A stretch of DNA of 64,000 bases from Microbulbifer sp. ALW1. Its GTDB lineage: Bacteria; Pseudomonadota; Gammaproteobacteria; Pseudomonadales; Cellvibrionaceae. Under the pieces are notes generated by a model, which made no database searches, was not told where the DNA came from, and saw only the letters and a list, made by a program, of their open reading frames with translations. Position numbers and translations under genes: made by a program. The DNA is taken from NCBI RefSeq assembly GCF_009903625.1, contig NZ_CP047569.1, forward strand, positions 1,024,501 to 1,088,500, given 5' to 3'. Below are positions 46,164 to 54,963 of this stretch, piece by piece (position 1 is the first letter of the stretch; each line of letters opens with the position of its first letter).

Positions 46164-47522
46164 TCAGCCGGATTTGCTACCCAGCAACTCGAACAGGGTT
46201 TTGCTGATGTCGGTGTTGTCCTGAAATCCTTGGAAACGATCATGCCCTTTGCCGGCAGCAAATACCTGCACATCCACCGCGTCGTGGCCGCGGGTGGTCC
46301 AGCCCGTGTTTGAGTGTCGGCTGCTGATAGCGACGATGGTGTCGTACAGTTTGTTCTTGTCTTCCCGCGTTTTGCGCAATTGCTCAAGTTCCCCGGAATC
46401 CAGTGAGTAGCCGAAGTTGTGCGACCAGCGCGACGCAATGTCGGCGTCCTTATCCAGCTGCTCGGTAAATTTACCGAGACTCTGCTTTTGTTGCGCAACG
46501 ATGTCGGTGTTCCAGATATAGCGTTTGTTGGCGGCCAGGCTCAACCCCCCGGTGGAGTGATCGGCGGTAACCACCAGCAGGGTGTCGGGGTTGTTTTCGA
46601 TGAACTTTTCCACCAGTTCGATACTGCGGGCAAAATCGTCCATTTCATGCATGGCACAGGCAATGTCGTTGGCGTGACCGCACCAGTCGATCTGGCTGCC
46701 TTCGATCATCATAAAAAAACCGGCCGGGTTTTTATTGTTCTGCAGCAAACCCAGGGCGTGGCCGGTCAAAAGGGACAGGCGATGTGGACTGGCGCTGTCG
46801 ATGGCGCGCTCCAGCCCTTTGCTGGCAAACAGGCCAATCGCGGGTAGCCGGGTGAGGCTGTTCAGCGCATCGAGTTCGATGGCGCTCTGGTAATCCAGCC
46901 GTTCAAATTCCCGCAGGATATTGCGATCCTGCCGCTGAAAATACTGTTGTCCACCGCCGAGTAACAGGTCTACCACCGGGCGCTGATTAATGCGGATATC
47001 GATAAAGTCATTGGCAATGTCGTCCTTGTTGCCGCGGGACTCGTTGTGGGCCACAAAACTGGCCGGGGTGGCGTGATTCAACTCGGATGTCACCACCAGC
47101 GCGGTATCTTTTCCCAGTTGTTTTGCCCGCTTGAGCAGGGATTCCAGTGGCTGGTGTTCCGCGTCAATGCCGATGGCACCGTTGTAGGATTTGACACCGG
47201 TGGCCAGCGCGGTGGCGGAAGCCGCCGAGTCGGTAACATAGGTGTCGTCATCCGGGTAGGTACTGGCGGTACCCACCAGCAGGCGATCAAACACGGTGGT
47301 GTCTACTGCCGGTGTTCGCGGGTCATCCTTGAAGTAGCGGTAACCGGAGGTGTAGGCGGGGCCCATGCCGTCGCCAATCATGAAAATGATATTGCGCGGC
47401 TGTGACTGGGAAAAAGGTGTCTGTGTGGAAAGTGTCTGTGTGGAAAGTGCCTGAGTGGAAAGTGCCTGGCTTGCGAGGCCCAGCAGCAGGCACGTTATCA
47501 GGGACAGGGGCTTGAGTTTCAT
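46164..47522 (-). CDS. Alkaline phosphatase
   Basis: A 452-residue secreted alkaline phosphatase of the PhoA superfamily. Features: signal peptide; NIIFMIGDGMGPAYTSG; the phosphoserine region VTDSAASATALATGVKSYNGAIG; MIEGSQIDWCGHANDIACAMHEMDDF; and VVTADHSTGG. The short Asp/Glu/His metal ligands are all present. The region between the signal peptide and the enzyme core holds tandem ALSTQ/TLSTQ repeats. No clear Pho box is seen upstream. It scavenges phosphate from organic esters in the periplasm. Convergent with the dioxygenase-like gene, 21 bases apart. Confidence 0.93.
   Translation of the reverse strand: MKLKPLSLITCLLLGLASQALSTQALSTQTLSTQTPFSQSQPRNIIFMIGDGMGPAYTSGYRYFKDDPRTPAVDTTVFDRLLVGTASTYPDDDTYVTDSAASATALATGVKSYNGAIGIDAEHQPLESLLKRAKQLGKDTALVVTSELNHATPASFVAHNESRGNKDDIANDFIDIRINQRPVVDLLLGGGQQYFQRQDRNILREFERLDYQSAIELDALNSLTRLPAIGLFASKGLERAIDSASPHRLSLLTGHALGLLQNNKNPAGFFMMIEGSQIDWCGHANDIACAMHEMDDFARSIELVEKFIENNPDTLLVVTADHSTGGLSLAANKRYIWNTDIVAQQKQSLGKFTEQLDKDADIASRWSHNFGYSLDSGELEQLRKTREDKNKLYDTIVAISSRHSNTGWTTRGHDAVDVQVFAAGKGHDRFQGFQDNTDISKTLFELLGSKSG
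47417..47461 (-). repeat. Three 15-bp coding repeats in the phosphatase signal region
   Basis: GTGTCTGTGTGGAAA is present twice identically and once with two changes. In the minus-strand reading frame they encode repeated five-residue units (ALSTQ, TLSTQ, TLSTQ). Slippage would add or remove 5 residues without a frameshift. Confidence 0.75.
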
Positions 47523-47623
47523 AGGCGGCTCCGTAAATCTCGAGTGCCGAAAAAAAGCACCCTAGATAAGCTGGGCCATCGCCTGGACCCGGTTAGCGCC
47601 AGAGTGCAAAGAGAGAGGATGCC

Positions 47624-47646
47624 GGCACCGGGTCAGCCCCGGTGCC
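47624..47646 (-). terminator. Hairpin downstream of a TonB receptor
   Basis: GGCACCGGG pairs with CCCGGTGCC around TCAGC, 9 bases beyond the stop of the minus-strand receptor gene. The following minus-strand bases are pyrimidine-rich but not a T-run, so efficiency is uncertain. Confidence 0.45.
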
Positions 47647-47654
47647 TGATTTGT

Positions 47655-50390
47655 TTACAGGGTCTGCTTGTAACGCAGGTAAACCGTGCGACCAATGACG
47701 TCGTACCCCAGCCAGTCGGCGTGGTAGGGGAAGTCGTTGCGCAGGGTGCTGTAGCGGTGAAACAGCGGCGGCATTTCATCCGTTGCATTGTTTACACCCA
47801 GTGTCACCTTCCCTTCCCAGGGGAATTCGTAGCTGGCGTTTACATTCAGGGTTTTGTAAGCCGCCAGTGTGTCACTGGCCAGCGCCTCACTGCCGTCCGG
47901 GTACTCAAAATAGTCTTCACCCTGCGCTTCTCCGGTATAGAAGTAGGTCAGGTTGAGGCTGTAGTTGTCCCGGCGCCAGCTCACGGAGCTGTTGGCCTTG
48001 AGCTTCGGGGTGTAGTGGAGCTGGGTAGCATCTTCCACGTCGCCGCCGGCATATTCCTGATACAGCTTTTCGGCGATGTAGGAGGTCTCCACGGAGAAAT
48101 CCAGAATGCCGAGATCGCCCAGCTCGAACTCCTTGCTGAAGCGCGCGTCCACGCCGCGGGTGGATTCAAAGGCGGCGTTGATCGGGCCCTTGCGCATGCA
48201 CAGCAGGTTCTCGACACCGTCGTCGACGATATTGATGTAACCCAGTCCGCTGAACTGGTTACAGCTGGCGTATTGCCCGGTCAGGTTGTAATTGGGGTCT
48301 TCGAGCACTTCATTGGTGCTTACGCTGCGTACGGCGCCACGCAGTTCGATTTCCCACACATCCAGGGTCATTTCGATACTGTCGGTGGGTGTCCATACCA
48401 GCCCCAGGTTCCAGTAGTCCCCTTTTTCTTCCTCCAGTGCCATATTGCCGGCCGACCAGGAGTCGTAGTCGTCTTCGATCACCTCGCCGCTGGCCAGGGT
48501 CAGGTTGGTGGAGCCGAAGCCCAGGGTTTCACCGGCGTACAGTCGGTGCATATCCGGGGCGCGGAAGCTTTTGCCCCAGCTGCCGCGCAGCAACAGGTCT
48601 TCGGTGGGGTGATAGGTCAGGCCCACCTGTGGGGTGAAGGCGCCGCCCACATCGGAATCGTCGTTGTAGTGGTCGTAGCGGGCCGCTGTGGATAATTCCA
48701 GGGACTGGCCGCTGGCGGTATCCAGGAGGGGGATCAGCAATTCCGCGGACAGCGCACTGCGCTGGCGGTCACCGCCACCATTGGTGCCGCCCTGGCCGAG
48801 CAGGCCGCCGGTGCGGGTGTCTTCATCCTGAGAGTCGTCGTAACTTTCGCTGGCCCACTCGAAGGATGTGGCGAAGGCGATGGGGCCGGCAAACCCTTCC
48901 ATCAGATCCCCGGAGAGCACTGCCTGGAACTGGTTCATGGTGGCTTCGGAGTCCGTAACCGACACATCCATCAGGCGCGCAGCCTGGGCATCGGTCAATT
49001 TGTCCAGCGGGTACCACTTGTCGCTGGTGTCGTTGGGATCGAGGGTGATGTTGTCCAGCAGCGCAGCGCCGTTGACCATGTGGTATTTGTTGCGGTCGTA
49101 CAGGTTTAGCGCCGATGACCAGGAGATGTCCAGGTCGTACTCGCCAAACAGGGTTCCGGAGGCACCGGCAGTTACCGCGTACTTCTGTACCGTGGATTCG
49201 TACATGCGCTGGCCGGGGAAGTCCGCAAACCGGCGGCGGATCTGGAAGCGGTGGTAATCGTCCATGCCCTCAGTGGTATAGGCCAGGCGACCATCGGCGG
49301 CATCCATGTAGATGTCTTCGCCGATGCCCTTGTCGGTCTTGAAGCGATCGGAGGTCTTGTAGGAACTCTGCAGGCTGCCGAACAGGTTCCACAGGTCGTT
49401 GAGCTGGTATTCGGTGTTGATCACCAGGTTGATCCGCTCATCGGCGGGCAACACGCCTTCGGTGGCGTCGCTGTCGTAATAGCAGCGGTAGGACTGGTCG
49501 GGCAGATAGACCGCACCGCCGGCGAGAATGTCGTCACACAGGGCTTCGCTGGCGTAATTTCTCGAGGATGCGTGGAACACCTCGTCGTAGTCCCGCAGAT
49601 AGGCCGCGGTGCTGGACGGGGCATCGAGATTGTCGGGGCCGTTGCCCCAGGCCAGGTCGCCGTCATCGTCGTTGTAGTAGCGGGGTGAATACAGGAAGTC
49701 GCGGTCGCGGTTGAGCAGCTCCTCCACCTGCTTGTACTCCACCATCACCATGGTGTTGGATTTTTCGGTGGTGAAGCCCTGGGTAAACGACAGTTCTACC
49801 TGCTTGTTACCGCCCTGCTCCGGGGCCGTGTAGCGGGCGTCGAACTCGGTGCCCTCGTAGCCTTTCTTGAGAATAATGTTCACCACGCCGCCGATGGCGT
49901 CGGAACCGTAAATTGCCGAGGCGCCACCGGTCAGGATTTCGATACGCTCGACCGCGCTGGCGGGAATATCGGAGACATCGGTAAAGTTGGTGGAGCCGCC
50001 GTAAGCGGTGGGGAAGGAGGCCTGGCGGCGCCCGTTGATCAGGATCAGGGTGCGGTTGACCCCCATGCCGCGCAGGTTGACGGAGCTGGCACTCTCCACG
50101 TAGGAGCCGTCGGCACTGAAGTTGACCCCGGAGTTGGCGGTGGAGGTCTGCAATACGTCGGTGATGGAAGTGAGGCCGCTGGCCTCGATATCGACGGCAG
50201 AGATGACCTGTACCGGCGCTACCCCTTCGAGGTCGATGCGCTTGATGCGGGAGCCGGTGACTTCAACCCGTTCCATCAGCGGTTCGCTGGCCCCAGTGCT
50301 TGGCTCCTGCTGCATGGCGGCGAGGCCGGGCACAGCACTCATGGAGCCGATGCCGATCCCTATGGCCAGTGCGAGTTTGTTCGCGTTCAA
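47655..50390 (-). CDS. TonB-dependent receptor
   Basis: A complete 911-residue outer-membrane receptor. Signal sequence (about 1-25), a TonB-box region (MERVEVTGSRIKRIDLEG), the plug domain (PVQVISAVDIEASGLTSITDVLQ, VNLRGMGVNRTLILINGRRQ, IEILTGGASAIYGSDAIGGVVNIILKKG) and a long barrel ending RTVYLRYKQTL are visible. This plug type is abundant in Alteromonadales/Cellvibrionales and Xanthomonadales and often imports oligosaccharides or peptides; the ligand here is unknown. It is divergent from a ToxR-like regulator, suggesting regulation by it. Confidence 0.93.
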   Translation of the reverse strand: MNANKLALAIGIGIGSMSAVPGLAAMQQEPSTGASEPLMERVEVTGSRIKRIDLEGVAPVQVISAVDIEASGLTSITDVLQTSTANSGVNFSADGSYVESASSVNLRGMGVNRTLILINGRRQASFPTAYGGSTNFTDVSDIPASAVERIEILTGGASAIYGSDAIGGVVNIILKKGYEGTEFDARYTAPEQGGNKQVELSFTQGFTTEKSNTMVMVEYKQVEELLNRDRDFLYSPRYYNDDDGDLAWGNGPDNLDAPSSTAAYLRDYDEVFHASSRNYASEALCDDILAGGAVYLPDQSYRCYYDSDATEGVLPADERINLVINTEYQLNDLWNLFGSLQSSYKTSDRFKTDKGIGEDIYMDAADGRLAYTTEGMDDYHRFQIRRRFADFPGQRMYESTVQKYAVTAGASGTLFGEYDLDISWSSALNLYDRNKYHMVNGAALLDNITLDPNDTSDKWYPLDKLTDAQAARLMDVSVTDSEATMNQFQAVLSGDLMEGFAGPIAFATSFEWASESYDDSQDEDTRTGGLLGQGGTNGGGDRQRSALSAELLIPLLDTASGQSLELSTAARYDHYNDDSDVGGAFTPQVGLTYHPTEDLLLRGSWGKSFRAPDMHRLYAGETLGFGSTNLTLASGEVIEDDYDSWSAGNMALEEEKGDYWNLGLVWTPTDSIEMTLDVWEIELRGAVRSVSTNEVLEDPNYNLTGQYASCNQFSGLGYINIVDDGVENLLCMRKGPINAAFESTRGVDARFSKEFELGDLGILDFSVETSYIAEKLYQEYAGGDVEDATQLHYTPKLKANSSVSWRRDNYSLNLTYFYTGEAQGEDYFEYPDGSEALASDTLAAYKTLNVNASYEFPWEGKVTLGVNNATDEMPPLFHRYSTLRNDFPYHADWLGYDVIGRTVYLRYKQTL

Positions 50391-50663
50391 ATTGTGTCCC
50401 TCCGAAGCTTGTTGTGTGGTTATTATTCGCCGGCGTTGCGGCGTGGAACCTTTTGTACGAGAGGGGGCGAAGCGGTCGCAAGCGAGGGCAGGTCGGAAAG
50501 TGTCTGGCGAATATCTTTTAAACTCTTTTTTATTGAAATCAATGAGTTACGGGCCGTTGAGGGCTGTGGTCGCATTTTCTATCAGGGCGTCTGCGGTATA
50601 ATTTCGGGCCAGAATTGATGGTTTGGGTGGGGAAATCGTGTTGGATTTCAGGGGAGTAAACCG

Positions 50664-52784
50664 GTGACCGGTAAGCCGGAATACGACATTGGCGAGGTCC
50701 GCGTCGATCTCGCGGAGCAGAGCGTATCGCACGGCGATACGCGCCTGGATCTGTCCCAGAAAAAATACTTCGATGTGCTCCAATGCCTGGTCGAGCACTA
50801 CCCCAACTGGGTCACCCGCCAGCAGCTGATCCAGCAGGTGTGGGGTGGCAATCATTTTGTCGGCGACAAGGCCATCAACAATGCCATCTGGCATATTCGC
50901 AAGGCACTGGCGGATATCGACCCCGATACCCAGTACATTGTGACCAAGCGCGGACACGGCTATCGCCTGGCAGTTGAGCCGCTGCTCAGGGTGGCGGACC
51001 CGGATCAACCCGCGGCGGCTTCCGGTAATTCACGCCGCGGCTGGATAATTGGAGGGGCGGTCGTCGCAGCGGCGCTGCTGGCCGTGGCTGTGTTCGCGGC
51101 CCTGTTGAGCGCATCACCTCGGGACATGGTGCTAAGCAACGAGCGATTGACCAATTATCCCGGCAGCGAATTTACCCCGGCGGTGGACCGGAATCGTCAG
51201 CAACTGGCGTTTACCTGGGCGCGGCCGAACCAGGATGCGGATCTCTACCTGCGTCCACTCGCCGGTGGGGGCCCCCCGAAACAGCTGACCCACACCGAGC
51301 AAAGCGAGCACAGTCCGGTGTGGGCGCCCGGGGGCGAGGGCATTTACTATATCGAGCGGGATCGCCAGCAACAGCGTTGCGCGGTGAAGTACCTCGACTT
51401 GGCGACGCTGTCGCGCAGCCGCATTACTGACTGTCAGTACGACCTGAATACGCATATTGCTATCCACCCCTCCGGCGACTTCCTGGCCGTCAACAAGACC
51501 GAGCCCGGAATATTCAACAGCGGCATCTACTTGGTTGACGTCAAAGATCCCGCACATCCCGAGCGACGCATTTCCTGTGGCGATTCCTGCAAGTATGAGG
51601 ATCGCGATATCGCCTTTTCCGGCGATGGCAAAAGCCTGGCGTTCAGCCGGCGGATGGACCTGCTGTCCGAAGATATCTATGTGCGGGATCTGGACAGCGG
51701 CGAAGAGCGCCGTATCACCCGTAGCGAGAGCGATATAAAGAGCCTGGGGTGGGGCAAGCAGGATAGGCGCATCGTCTATGCCAGCAAGATTGCCGGCAAG
51801 CGCGTGGTGCGCATGGTGGACCTCGACAGCGGCGAGGCGACACAGCTGGCATTGCCCGGCATCAGCAGCCTGAGTCAGGTACCTGGCAGCAATCGTTACG
51901 TGTATAGCCTGGGCAACACCGACAAGTACATCGGCTATCTGGACCTGGGGAGTGACCTGCGTGCGGCTATCCCCCTGCTGCAGGCCAACTTCAGCCAGCG
52001 CAATGCACACTATTCCCAGGTGCAGGGCAAACTGGTGTTCTGTTCCAATGAGTCCGGAGCGATGGAGCTCTGGGTGAGTCAACTGGACGGCAGTCACCGC
52101 GAGAAAATAACCAACCTCAATGGCGAGGTGATGACACCGCGCTGGTCTCACGCCGGTGACCGTATTGCCTTTGTTGCGGCGGACAGTTCCGCTGCCGGCA
52201 ACCAGCTGATGGTGCTGGACTTTGCCACCCGCGAAGTGCGTCAGATAGTACCGGGGGAAGATGGTCCGGGTTTTTACAACTTCAGTCGCCCGGCCTGGGC
52301 TGAGGACGATGCCCATCTCTACGCCACCGTTTCAACCGGCGGTGAGTACCTCGGTTTCCGCTTTGACCTGGCGGCTGGGGGTGGGCAGCCCCTGAGTGAT
52401 ATCCCCATGGTCAAATTGTTGCCCGCCGGGGATGACAGGTTTCTGTTTGTCCGCAGCGATGGCGGCTTGTGGCAGGGCGCAATGAGCCCCGTGACTGCGC
52501 GTCTCGAAGAGGTACGGCAGCTGCTGCCTGCGGATGCCTTCGCGACGCAATTTAACTGGGATCTTTACCGGGGACAGGTGTTTTTCCAGCAGAGTGCGGG
52601 TATCCACAGCCGGGTGATGAAGCTGGATCTGGACAGCGGTGAAGCCAGCGGGCTGGCCCTGATTCCCCGCGGCGCGGTGGAGCGCCTTGGCGATTTCAGT
52701 TATGTACCGGAGAAAAACTGGCTGCTGTTCACCCAGCGCGAATCCTACCAATCCGATATTTACCAATTTGAGCTGCGGGATTGA
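50664..52784 (+). CDS. ToxR/CadC-type winged-helix regulator with membrane anchor and WD40-like periplasmic domain
   Basis: A 706-residue one-component regulator. Residues 1 to about 105 are an OmpR-type winged helix (FDVLQCLVEHYPNWVTRQQLIQQVWGG, KAINNAIWHIRKALADIDPDTQYIVTKRGHGYRL). A single membrane helix spans about 122-146. The rest is a periplasmic beta-propeller of PD40/TolB-like repeats (PVWAPGGEGIYYIER, DIAFSGDGKSLAFSR, PRWSHAGDRIAFVA, RPAWAEDDAHLYAT). This layout lets a periplasmic signal act on a promoter without a kinase. The GTG start has GGGGAG 9 bases upstream. The probable target is the divergent TonB receptor 273 bases away. Confidence 0.88.
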   Translation: MTGKPEYDIGEVRVDLAEQSVSHGDTRLDLSQKKYFDVLQCLVEHYPNWVTRQQLIQQVWGGNHFVGDKAINNAIWHIRKALADIDPDTQYIVTKRGHGYRLAVEPLLRVADPDQPAAASGNSRRGWIIGGAVVAAALLAVAVFAALLSASPRDMVLSNERLTNYPGSEFTPAVDRNRQQLAFTWARPNQDADLYLRPLAGGGPPKQLTHTEQSEHSPVWAPGGEGIYYIERDRQQQRCAVKYLDLATLSRSRITDCQYDLNTHIAIHPSGDFLAVNKTEPGIFNSGIYLVDVKDPAHPERRISCGDSCKYEDRDIAFSGDGKSLAFSRRMDLLSEDIYVRDLDSGEERRITRSESDIKSLGWGKQDRRIVYASKIAGKRVVRMVDLDSGEATQLALPGISSLSQVPGSNRYVYSLGNTDKYIGYLDLGSDLRAAIPLLQANFSQRNAHYSQVQGKLVFCSNESGAMELWVSQLDGSHREKITNLNGEVMTPRWSHAGDRIAFVAADSSAAGNQLMVLDFATREVRQIVPGEDGPGFYNFSRPAWAEDDAHLYATVSTGGEYLGFRFDLAAGGGQPLSDIPMVKLLPAGDDRFLFVRSDGGLWQGAMSPVTARLEEVRQLLPADAFATQFNWDLYRGQVFFQQSAGIHSRVMKLDLDSGEASGLALIPRGAVERLGDFSYVPEKNWLLFTQRESYQSDIYQFELRD

Positions 52785-52821
52785 TCTCCGTCGCCGTTGC
52801 CTGAACATTTCCGGAGCCTGT

Positions 52822-53499
52822 GTGCGTCCTTACCAACCCCCTCTCGATCCGTGGCTAGATACCGTCTACTGCGATGCGCAGTTACTGGTGCTGGACAAGC
52901 CCAGCGGCCTGCTCACTGTCCCCGGACGCGATCCCGCGCACAAAGACAGCCTCGCCAGCCGCGCCCAGGCGGAATATCCCGATGCCCTGATCGTACACCG
53001 CCTGGATATGGATACCTCGGGGCTGGTGGTGATGGCGCGGGGCGCCGATATTCACCGCCAGTTGAGCAGGCTGTTTCAGGACCGCGAAGTGGAAAAAAGC
53101 TATCTGGCGCGAGTGTGGGGCGAGCCTGCGGCGGACCAGGGAGAAGTGGATCTGCCACTGATCTGCGACTGGCCCAACCGACCGCGGCAGAAGGTCTGTT
53201 TCGAGTCCGGCAAGCCGTCACTCACCCGCTGGCAGAAACTCGACAGCGATGGAAAAACCAGCCTGCTCCTGCTGACCCCTGTTACCGGCCGTTCGCACCA
53301 GTTGCGGGTACACATGCAGTCCATCGGCCACCCGATTCTCGGCGACCCCTTCTATGCGCACCCGGAGGCACTCGCGGCCGCGCCGCGTCTTTTGCTACAT
53401 GCCCAGGAGTTGGGGTTTGAACACCCGGTGCTGGGAAAATCGATGCACTTTTTGTGTAACCCGGGCCCCGAATTTCAGGTTGGTAACGGAAGGGATTGA
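52822..53499 (+). CDS. rluA: Dual-specificity 23S rRNA/tRNA pseudouridine synthase RluA
   Basis: A 225-residue pseudouridine synthase. Catalytic Asp in VHRLDMDTSGLVV; the sequences YQPPLDPWLDTVYCDAQLLVLDKPSGLLTVPGR, VDLPLICDWPNRPRQKVCFE and GRSHQLRVHMQSIGHPILGDPFYAHPEA are near-identical to E. coli RluA, which modifies 23S U746 and tRNA U32. The GTG start gives the family N-terminus (VRPYQPPLDPW) with GGAG upstream; the ATG 135 bases earlier lies inside the regulator gene. Confidence 0.93.
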   Translation: MRPYQPPLDPWLDTVYCDAQLLVLDKPSGLLTVPGRDPAHKDSLASRAQAEYPDALIVHRLDMDTSGLVVMARGADIHRQLSRLFQDREVEKSYLARVWGEPAADQGEVDLPLICDWPNRPRQKVCFESGKPSLTRWQKLDSDGKTSLLLLTPVTGRSHQLRVHMQSIGHPILGDPFYAHPEALAAAPRLLLHAQELGFEHPVLGKSMHFLCNPGPEFQVGNGRD

Positions 53500-53561
53500 T
53501 TGCCGCGGAGGCTGGTAACGCCTGCTAAGCTCTCACCGAATTTCATTTTTCCGGGGTAGGT

Positions 53562-54020
53562 ATGTTGCGCACAATTTTGTGTATTGGCACCTGTATATGG
53601 AGTCTGTCGGGCTGGGCCGGGATGCTTGCCGAGGGCCGCAGTTCAGTTACCGAGGACGCCACCATTGAAGCCGGCTGGCGTATGTACACCCTCTACACCG
53701 GGCCGGAAGCCTGTGAAAAATCCTCGCCTATCGCGCATATGGAAGTAGAGCCCGGCGAAGTCCGGGTGCGTGTGGGGGAGGCCTGGGAGCCTAAACAACT
53801 GGTCGTACGCGCTTTCGATACGCAAAACCGGTTTGTGCCGGCGGCGCCGCTGACGGTCAGTCTGTACGAAGATTCTGAACTGGTGGATACCCGGGGATCG
53901 GACAGCAAGGTACGGGGGATAAAACCCGGCTGGATGCTGCTGGTGATCCAGGGAATTTGTGTTGGTGCGTCGGGGCAGGATGCACCGAAGGTTGAGATTC
54001 CGTTTATGGTTGTCGACTAG
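53562..54020 (+). CDS. Secreted hypothetical protein
   Basis: A 152-residue protein with a signal peptide (MLRTILCIGTCIWSLSGWAGM). The mature part is beta-rich, with an Ig-like segment (GEVRVRVGEAWEPKQLVVRAFDTQNRFVPAAPLTVSLYE) resembling bacterial Ig-like domains. Two Cys (about C51, C138) could form a disulphide. No family assignment; it follows rluA by 62 bases. Confidence 0.55.
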   Translation: MLRTILCIGTCIWSLSGWAGMLAEGRSSVTEDATIEAGWRMYTLYTGPEACEKSSPIAHMEVEPGEVRVRVGEAWEPKQLVVRAFDTQNRFVPAAPLTVSLYEDSELVDTRGSDSKVRGIKPGWMLLVIQGICVGASGQDAPKVEIPFMVVD

Positions 54021-54116
54021 GCGGATGTGAAGGTAGAGCGGAGCGAATAACTGTTCTTGCAAAAAAACGAGTTACCACCGGCTGCATTGCTCACTGGCGT
54101 AGTCATTAGGATCTCT

Positions 54117-54884
54117 TTATGTTGCTCCGCCATCGACGATCATTGTCTGACCTGTTACGTGACGGCTGTCGTCTGCAGCTAACCACAGTGCCAAACGGCT
54201 TATATCACTTGGATCCAGCAATGTTTTAAGGCATTGCTTTTCCAGGTATTGGTCAATTTTTTCTGGAAATTTTCTTGCCTTTTCTTGTTGCCTCTCGGTG
54301 AGCACCCAGCCCGGCGCAATGGAGTTTACGCGAATGTCGTGGGGGCCCAGCTCTCGCGCCAAGGATTTTGTCATGCCCATTATGGCTGCTTTGGTTGTGG
54401 TGTAAGCGGATACGCCAACGGCGCCGATCATCCAGGAAATGGAACCCATATTGATAATGCTGCCGCCAGTGTATGCCTTCATCTGTCCCGCGACCCGCTG
54501 GACGAGAAAGTACTGATGGCGCAGGTTGACGGCGACGCGGTCATCCCAGTATTCGGGGGTAACCTCGTCAAACGTGTGCGCCTCGTCGTGGCCGGCATTG
54601 TTGATCAGGACCTGGATACAGCCTATTTCTTTTTCGAGTGCGTCTACGGCGCGTCTGGTCGCAGCGATATCACGCAGGTCACAAACCTGAAATAGCGGTC
54701 GGTTGCCTGTGTCTGCCTCGACAGTGCTAGCGGTGGTTTCAGCAGTGTTAGCGCACAGGTCGAGATAACCGACACGCGCGCCTTGAGCGCAGAAGTGTTG
54801 TACCAGTGACGCACCGATACCTGCGGCACCACCGGAAATCAGCACTGTCTTGCCTTCGAGGCTGGGGTATTTTGCGAAATTCAT
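54117..54884 (-). CDS. Short-chain dehydrogenase, probable sugar 1-dehydrogenase
   Basis: A 255-residue SDR. NAD-binding VLISGGAAGIGASLVQHF, structural LINNAGH, and the catalytic Ser/Tyr/Lys set (MGSISW, Y-T-T-T-K in VSAYTTTKAAIMGM). The start MNFAKYPSLEG is chosen; the long upstream open frame is antisense-like and non-conserved. It follows the IclR-lactonase gene by 79 bases on the same strand. With a lactonase, dehydratase, KDGal kinase and aldolase nearby, oxidation of an aldose such as galactose to the lactone is the likely role (inference). Confidence 0.85.
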   Translation of the reverse strand: MNFAKYPSLEGKTVLISGGAAGIGASLVQHFCAQGARVGYLDLCANTAETTASTVEADTGNRPLFQVCDLRDIAATRRAVDALEKEIGCIQVLINNAGHDEAHTFDEVTPEYWDDRVAVNLRHQYFLVQRVAGQMKAYTGGSIINMGSISWMIGAVGVSAYTTTKAAIMGMTKSLARELGPHDIRVNSIAPGWVLTERQQEKARKFPEKIDQYLEKQCLKTLLDPSDISRLALWLAADDSRHVTGQTMIVDGGAT

Positions 54885-54963
54885 GTTTTCTATCCGCTCG
54901 GCTCTACCGCTCGGCTCCCAGATTTTATGGATTTCTTTACGCTGTTTTCTGTGGCCGCCTGGA

